Assembly (NCBI GenBank): GCA_016936355.1 | Contig: JAFGYB010000050.1 | Span: 1-64,000 of the forward strand | Source of the DNA: Bacteroidales bacterium | GTDB lineage: Bacteria; Bacteroidota; Bacteroidia; Bacteroidales; F082 | DNA length: 64,000 bases | Reading direction: 5' to 3' | Shown here: piece by piece, positions 59,772 through 64,000 of the stretch | How positions within the stretch are numbered: the stretch's first letter is position 1 | How the letters are laid out: each line of letters begins with the position of its first letter | Translations under genes and position numbers: made by a program | Notes under the pieces: generated by a model | Told to the model about the DNA's origin: nothing | Database searches by the model: none | The model's input: the letters and a program-made list of their open reading frames with translations, nothing else

Positions 59772-61700
59772 TTACTTTGCAGGATATCCTTTTTTCTTGG
59801 CGGCTTCTTCCAGTCGTTTCTGGAAACCGGATTTTTTTACCGGTTTCTTTTTATTCAGTTCGATTCTTTTTCTCAGTTTGTCTTCGTTGATAAATTTCTG
59901 GAACAGGAACATCTGCAGGAAAGTAATGATGTTTACCAGGAAATAATAGTAACTCAACCCCGCTGCATAGCCATTGAAGAAACCAAGGAACATGACAGGC
60001 ATGATGTACATCATGGTTTTCATGCCGGGTAAGGTCTGGGTCTGGGCAGATCCCATCATTTTGTTGTTCATATAGGTGTACATGACTGTGGTAATGGTCA
60101 TGAGTAAAGTAAACAAACTGACATGATCACCATAAAAGGGAATGTTCCAGGGGAGGTGAAGAATTGAATCGTAGCTGGACAAGTCATGAGCCCACAGGAA
60201 GGGTTGTTGCCGCAACTGAATGGCCGCCGGGAAGAACCGGAACATGGCAAACAAAATGGGCATCTGCAACAGCATGGGCAAACAACCGGAAGCCGGGTTG
60301 GCACCTGCCTTTCGGTACAGAGCCATCACCGCCTGTTGCTTCTTCATAGCATCTTCCTTCTTCGGATATTTGGCACCTATGGCGTCCACTTCCGGTTTCA
60401 ATACCCTCATTTTGGCCGAAGACATGTATGTTTTGTAGGCAATTGAGAATAAAAGTGTTTTCAATAATATGGTCAGAATCAAAATGACGATACCGTAATT
60501 CCAGCCGTAACCTCCCAGCCAGTTGAATACGGGGATCACAATGTATTCATTGATCCACGCCAGCAAGAAAAAGCCCCAGCCAATGGGAATCTGATGGTCC
60601 AGTTCCATACCGTAATGATGGAGTATAGTAAAGTCGTTGGGACCAAAATAAAACCGCAAACCTATGCTGTTACTGGTACTCATGGGGTTGTAGGGCAGGG
60701 TCAAATCCGTTGACATGCTGGTCAGATAGTTTTCGGCTGGTTTATGGCCCTTTATTTCATTGGTTCTCAACACCCCGTCGTCGAAATATTGGTCGGCAAT
60801 GATGGAGCTGGAAAAGAATCTTAATTTAAACGAGGCCCACTTCAGCTTGGTTTTGATCTCCTTTTCCACGTCTTTGTTTTCGGACAGATAGTCGACATCG
60901 TTGTTGTAGTACTTGTAGTAAATCGTGGAGCCGTTGAACTTGTCCACTGCTTTTTCCTGCTGCAACATGTCGGCATACCATTTCAATTCCACATAGTTCA
61001 TCGTAGGCGGAACAATGCCGTGCATGTTTTCCATCTTCAGCTTGAAGCCCAACATGTACTGGTCACCGGTAAAAGTGTAAGCATATTCAACATAGGCCTG
61101 TTTTTGACCCGGTTGGGGCGCATGGGCATAAACCCGGAAATGGAGTGTTAATTTATTTTTTCCGGCGACAGTAAAATCCTTTTCTGTGGAGTCGTTATTG
61201 ACCAGTTGGAAATATAAATCTTTGGTATTGACTACCTGGTTGTCAGCAAAAAAAGAAATTCCGAAATGGGTGGTTTTCGGATCGAAAAGGATCAGTGGTT
61301 TTCCATCCCAGGTTTTGTACTTTTTTAAGTCCACCGAACGAATAAATCCACCCTTTTTGCTGATTTCGTAAGTGGCTAAATCGGTGTGTACTGTGTAATA
61401 TCCATTGTCTCCCTTCAGATCGCTGGAGAAAGGGGTGTTGTTCTGAACTGCCGTTTGGGCGGTTGGTGTGGCTATAGGTTGGCGGGTTGTTGTAGTCGTG
61501 GAGGCAGCCGGTTTTTGGTTCTGATGCTGGATAGCCTGTGCCGCTTTTAAAGAGTCGTTTTGCCTTTGCATCACCTGGGCTATAGAATCCTGTTTTTGCT
61601 TTTCCCTGGCCAGTTCCTCTTTCGAAGGGGACATCCAAATGGAATAACCTACCATGATGGCGGCAATCAATAGAAAACCTACGATGGAATTTTTATTCAT
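59772..61700 (-). CDS. yidC: Membrane protein insertase YidC
   Basis: A 642-residue inner-membrane insertase for proteins delivered by SecYEG or alone. An N-terminal helix (IVGFLLIAAIMVGYSIWM) is followed by a charged linker, a large periplasmic beta-domain (about 90-360), and the conserved Oxa1 core from about 380 (NYGIVILILTILLKTLLFSIAYKTYMSSAKM, NPASGCLPMLLQMPILFAMFRFF). A Lys-rich C-terminal tail (about 610-642) may contact ribosomes. Its -7 element is TAACTTTG. Confidence 0.97.
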   Translation of the reverse strand: MNKNSIVGFLLIAAIMVGYSIWMSPSKEELAREKQKQDSIAQVMQRQNDSLKAAQAIQHQNQKPAASTTTTTRQPIATPTAQTAVQNNTPFSSDLKGDNGYYTVHTDLATYEISKKGGFIRSVDLKKYKTWDGKPLILFDPKTTHFGISFFADNQVVNTKDLYFQLVNNDSTEKDFTVAGKNKLTLHFRVYAHAPQPGQKQAYVEYAYTFTGDQYMLGFKLKMENMHGIVPPTMNYVELKWYADMLQQEKAVDKFNGSTIYYKYYNNDVDYLSENKDVEKEIKTKLKWASFKLRFFSSSIIADQYFDDGVLRTNEIKGHKPAENYLTSMSTDLTLPYNPMSTSNSIGLRFYFGPNDFTILHHYGMELDHQIPIGWGFFLLAWINEYIVIPVFNWLGGYGWNYGIVILILTILLKTLLFSIAYKTYMSSAKMRVLKPEVDAIGAKYPKKEDAMKKQQAVMALYRKAGANPASGCLPMLLQMPILFAMFRFFPAAIQLRQQPFLWAHDLSSYDSILHLPWNIPFYGDHVSLFTLLMTITTVMYTYMNNKMMGSAQTQTLPGMKTMMYIMPVMFLGFFNGYAAGLSYYYFLVNIITFLQMFLFQKFINEDKLRKRIELNKKKPVKKSGFQKRLEEAAKKKGYPAK

Positions 61701-61729
61701 ACTTGTTTCGTGTAAAACTTAAACGGCCG

Positions 61730-61737
61730 CAAAGTTA
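61730..61737 (-). promoter_or_regulatory. -7 promoter element for yidC
   Basis: On the minus strand this reads TAACTTTG (TAnnTTTG), 30 bp from the start codon at 61700. No clean -33 box is seen. Confidence 0.45.
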
Positions 61738-61867
61738 AGGAGAATATTCATACAACCGGGTTAATTTATAGCGCTCTAAAGAAGGAATCAAATGTAATTC
61801 AACGGTAACTTATGTACTGTTTTTCGGGACGTCGTGTGGGATAGGGGAAAGGTTTTGCATAAAAAAG

Positions 61868-61898
61868 TTGCTTTTATAGATTTAAATTAGTATTATTG
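61868..61898 (+). promoter_or_regulatory. Candidate promoter of the SPFH operon
   Basis: TTG (61868-61870), a 20-bp spacer and TATTATTG (61891-61898), one mismatch from TAnnTTTG, 31 bp upstream of the start at 61930. Confidence 0.4.
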
Positions 61899-61929
61899 TA
61901 ATATCAAATTAACTCAAAAAATTAAAAAA

Positions 61930-62781
61930 ATGACACAGGAAAAAAATGTATCTGTATTATCCGGTTATCTGGTAATATTTATTGCTTTGTTACTTATTGC
62001 CTTTTCCATCTGGCAACTGGCAGTTTATGAGGCTTTTTGGACCGTGGCCTTGCTTTTATTGGGGTTGATTATACTGCCCGGTTTTATGGTGGTCAATCCC
62101 AACGAATCGAAGGTGTTGGTTCTGTTCGGCGCTTATAAAGGTACCGTAAAGAAAAACGGTTTTTGGTGGGTAAATCCCTTTATGGTAAAGAAGAATCTTT
62201 CGCTCAGAGCCAGAAACCTTGACAGCGAACCCATCAAAGTGAACGACAAACTGGGGAATCCCGTGATGATTGGTGTGGTTATGGTGTGGAAGGTGGAAAA
62301 CACCTACAAAGCTTCTTTTGATGTGGATGATTATACCAGTTTTGTTGACATCCAAAATGAGGCTGCCATCCGAAAATTGGCAGGGCAGTATCCGTATGAC
62401 AATCTGGAAGACGAAGATGCCGAACTCACTTTGCGCAGCAGCAGTGAAAAGGTGAATGAAATGCTTGAAAATGAAATTACAGAACGGCTGGCTATAGCCG
62501 GAATTAAAGTGATTGAGGCCCGAATCAATTACCTGGCCTATGCACAGGAAATTGCCGGAGCTATGTTGAAACGCCAACAGGCAACTGCCATCATTTCAGC
62601 CCGTCGTAAAATCGTGGAAGGCGCCGTGAGTATGGTGGAAATGGCTTTGGAAGAACTTTCTCATAAGGAAATTATTCAGTTGGATGAGGAACGCAAAGCC
62701 TCGATGGTCAGTAATCTGATGGTTGTTCTGACTGCCGACAAAGATGTTTCTCCGGTTCTGAATACGGGGAGTTTGTATTAA
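61930..62781 (+). CDS. SPFH/band 7 domain protein
   Basis: A 283-residue stomatin/prohibitin-like protein. Two N-terminal hydrophobic segments (about 11-30 and 33-53) anchor it; the SPFH domain starts at [23 protein letters not shown] and runs to about 215, followed by a helical Ala/Glu-rich coiled-coil-like tail ([19 protein letters not shown]). It is expected to form oligomers in the inner membrane. It begins an operon with a PH-like membrane protein, a ribbon-helix-helix protein and a hydrolase. Confidence 0.92.
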   Translation: MTQEKNVSVLSGYLVIFIALLLIAFSIWQLAVYEAFWTVALLLLGLIILPGFMVVNPNESKVLVLFGAYKGTVKKNGFWWVNPFMVKKNLSLRARNLDSEPIKVNDKLGNPVMIGVVMVWKVENTYKASFDVDDYTSFVDIQNEAAIRKLAGQYPYDNLEDEDAELTLRSSSEKVNEMLENEITERLAIAGIKVIEARINYLAYAQEIAGAMLKRQQATAIISARRKIVEGAVSMVEMALEELSHKEIIQLDEERKASMVSNLMVVLTADKDVSPVLNTGSLY

Positions 62782-62790
62782 AATAGTGAA

Positions 62791-63363
62791 ATGAAAGAAG
62801 CAACCAGAATTTATTACAAAGAAGAACAATGTTTACGTCACAGTCCGGCTATCTGGATCCTGTACACGGTTTTCCTTATGTATATTCTGATCAGTGCCTG
62901 GAGCCTTTATCAGCAGTTGGTACTGAAGCCTTCGGGAGGGCATCCTTCAATGGATGCACAGCTTCTCATTTCTATGGGGGCGGGAATGCTGATTCTACTT
63001 GCGATCATCATTTTTATGTCCCGGGTAAAACTGGTCACGGTTATTTATCCATCCGGCATTCGCATTAATTTTCAGCATATTGTATCAAAGGAAAGGTTTA
63101 TATCCAAAGCGGAAATCAGCCGTTTTGAGATCAGAAAATACAAGCCGGTTCTGGAATATGGAGGTTGGGGAATGCGGTCCCAGAGACCGCACCTGATCAG
63201 AGCGCGTAGATTTGGGACTGCATACAATATCAGCGGCAATATAGGGCTGCAATTGTATCTGAGAAACGGCCCTAAAATTTTGATCGGCACTCAAAATCCG
63301 ACCGGAATGGAACGGGCCATGAAAAAGTTAATGAAAGAAGAAGGAGGTGTTGTTGATGGCTAA
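62791..63363 (+). CDS. Membrane protein of unknown function with PH-like tail
   Basis: A 190-residue protein starting 9 bp after the SPFH gene. Two hydrophobic helices (about 22-42 and 60-82) are followed by a soluble part (about 85-190) with GIRINFQHIVSKERFISKAEISRFEIRKY and RNGPKILIGTQNPTGMERAM, reminiscent of small PH-like bacterial domains. I cannot name a family. Its last 8 bases overlap the next gene. Confidence 0.7.
   Translation: MKEATRIYYKEEQCLRHSPAIWILYTVFLMYILISAWSLYQQLVLKPSGGHPSMDAQLLISMGAGMLILLAIIIFMSRVKLVTVIYPSGIRINFQHIVSKERFISKAEISRFEIRKYKPVLEYGGWGMRSQRPHLIRARRFGTAYNISGNIGLQLYLRNGPKILIGTQNPTGMERAMKKLMKEEGGVVDG
63341..63348 (+). promoter_or_regulatory. Strong Shine-Dalgarno site deciding the start at 63356
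   Basis: AAGGAGGT, 7 bp before the ATG at 63356, is an unusually full anti-16S match for a phylum whose genes mostly lack one. It fixes the start of the ribbon-helix-helix gene inside the 3' end of the previous gene. Confidence 0.6.
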
Positions 63364-63535
63364 GAAGAAAGCATTTGCATTGCGGTTGTCACCGGAAACG
63401 TGGGACGCTCTGGAAAAATGGGCTGCCGATGATTTCAGAAGTGTCAACGGACAGGTTGAATGGATCATTCATAACGCTTTAAAAAAAGCAGGACGTGTAA
63501 AATCATCAGGTCAACAAACAAAAGATAAAGAGTAA
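63356..63535 (+). CDS. Arc-like ribbon-helix-helix protein
   Basis: A 59-residue protein (MAKKKAFALRLSPETWDALE, then SVNGQVEWIIHNALKK), matching the Arc/MetJ ribbon-helix-helix fold: one N-terminal strand and two helices, dimerising to bind DNA. It overlaps the preceding gene by 8 bp, uses a strong ribosome site, and its stop directly abuts the next start codon. It may repress its own operon; no toxin gene is adjacent. Confidence 0.8.
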   Translation: MAKKKAFALRLSPETWDALEKWAADDFRSVNGQVEWIIHNALKKAGRVKSSGQQTKDKE

Positions 63536-64000
63536 ATGAAATCAAAAATTATCCTGAGTGTACTTCTGATCGTCATCTTTATGAACGGATACGGTCAATC
63601 GGGGGAGCCCGTAACTTTAAAAACCCAAACGGGTGATATTTACGGAACGTTGCTTATTCCCCAAACTTCAGAAAAAGTACCGGTAGCATTGCTGATTGCC
63701 GGATCCGGACCCACGGATCGCAACGGCAACAATCCGATGATGAAAAACAATGCCTTAAAGATGCTGGCAGACTCATTGTATGTACACGGTATTGCTTCCC
63801 TTCGCTATGACAAGCGGGGTATTGCTGCCAGTCAAGCGGCGGCACCGGAAGAAAGCAAGTTGAGTTTTGACCTGTTTATCCGGGATGCAGAAGGCTGGTT
63901 GCATTTTCTGAAACAGGACAAAAGATTCAACTCCATTATTGTGATCGGTCACAGCCAGGGTTCATTGGTGGGCATGGTTGCTGCGCAACAAAATGGAGTG
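63536..64000 (+). CDS. Exported alpha/beta hydrolase (3' end beyond window)
   Basis: The first 155 codons of a gene that continues past the window. Signal peptide about 1-21 (ending YGQ), then a beta-region (TGDIYGTLLIP), oxyanion region LLIAGSGPTDRNGNN, YDKRG and the nucleophile elbow IVIGHSQGS (Ser as nucleophile), typical of the alpha/beta hydrolase fold (esterase/peptidase group). It starts immediately after the stop of the ribbon-helix-helix gene, so it belongs to the SPFH operon. The substrate is unknown. Confidence 0.88.
   Translation, partial: MKSKIILSVLLIVIFMNGYGQSGEPVTLKTQTGDIYGTLLIPQTSEKVPVALLIAGSGPTDRNGNNPMMKNNALKMLADSLYVHGIASLRYDKRGIAASQAAAPEESKLSFDLFIRDAEGWLHFLKQDKRFNSIIVIGHSQGSLVGMVAAQQNGV

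Overview
The window comes from a Bacteroidota (Bacteroidetes) chromosome, most likely an anaerobic or microaerophilic member of Bacteroidales/Marinilabiliales. The evidence is two SusC/SusD pairs, GldA and GldM homologues, several type IX secretion (T9SS) sorting domains, an indolepyruvate:ferredoxin oxidoreductase, and repeated TAnnTTTG promoter elements with weak Shine-Dalgarno sites. There are no tRNA or rRNA genes, no CRISPR array and no intact insertion sequence. The lineage below phylum level is inference.

Layout. 0-5.5 kb: LacI-type regulator and a GH31 alpha-glucosidase/GH13 alpha-amylase operon (alpha-glucan use). 5.6-9.1 kb: gldA, a candidate SAM-II riboswitch in front of metK, and two small envelope proteins. 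9.4-23.4 kb: two outer-membrane uptake loci (SusC-SusD-lipoprotein, then SusC with a SusD-like_2 partner) followed by a secreted subtilisin-like protease. 23.4-32.3 kb: M23 peptidase, iorAB, AcpH-like, YjbQ and DUF423 genes, a thiamine-binding-like/PnuC/NadR-kinase-like vitamin salvage operon, a glycosyltransferase and an aldo/keto reductase.

32.3-42.6 kb: a sigma-54 two-component system. Its sensor kinase carries a large extracytoplasmic FG-GAP/ASPIC beta-propeller. A divergent operon encodes a zinc-ribbon protein, a cysteine-free thioredoxin-fold-like exported protein, a large PKD/YfaP/adhesin protein with a T9SS tail, and a membrane protein. The shared intergenic region holds a sigma-54-like promoter and an upstream dyad at typical enhancer distance, suggesting the pair controls this operon.

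42.6-54.9 kb: the most unusual region. Five related small exported proteins sharing a C(Y/F)TG motif are clustered with a PapD-like chaperone candidate, a 901-residue outer-membrane protein built like an usher (N-terminal Ig-like domains, barrel, two C-terminal beta-sandwiches), a GldM homologue away from gldKLN, and a LuxR-type response regulator with a REC-PAS-histidine kinase. Two nearly identical subunit genes share the same arrangement of upstream motifs phased at 21 bp. I propose a surface-fibre or secreted-polymer assembly system; this is inference from architecture and context.

55.2-64.0 kb: a heavy-metal-exporter-like membrane protein, an Rrf2 regulator convergent with a truncated-haemoglobin/TonB-receptor operon, yidC, and an SPFH-protein operon ending in an alpha/beta hydrolase cut by the window edge.
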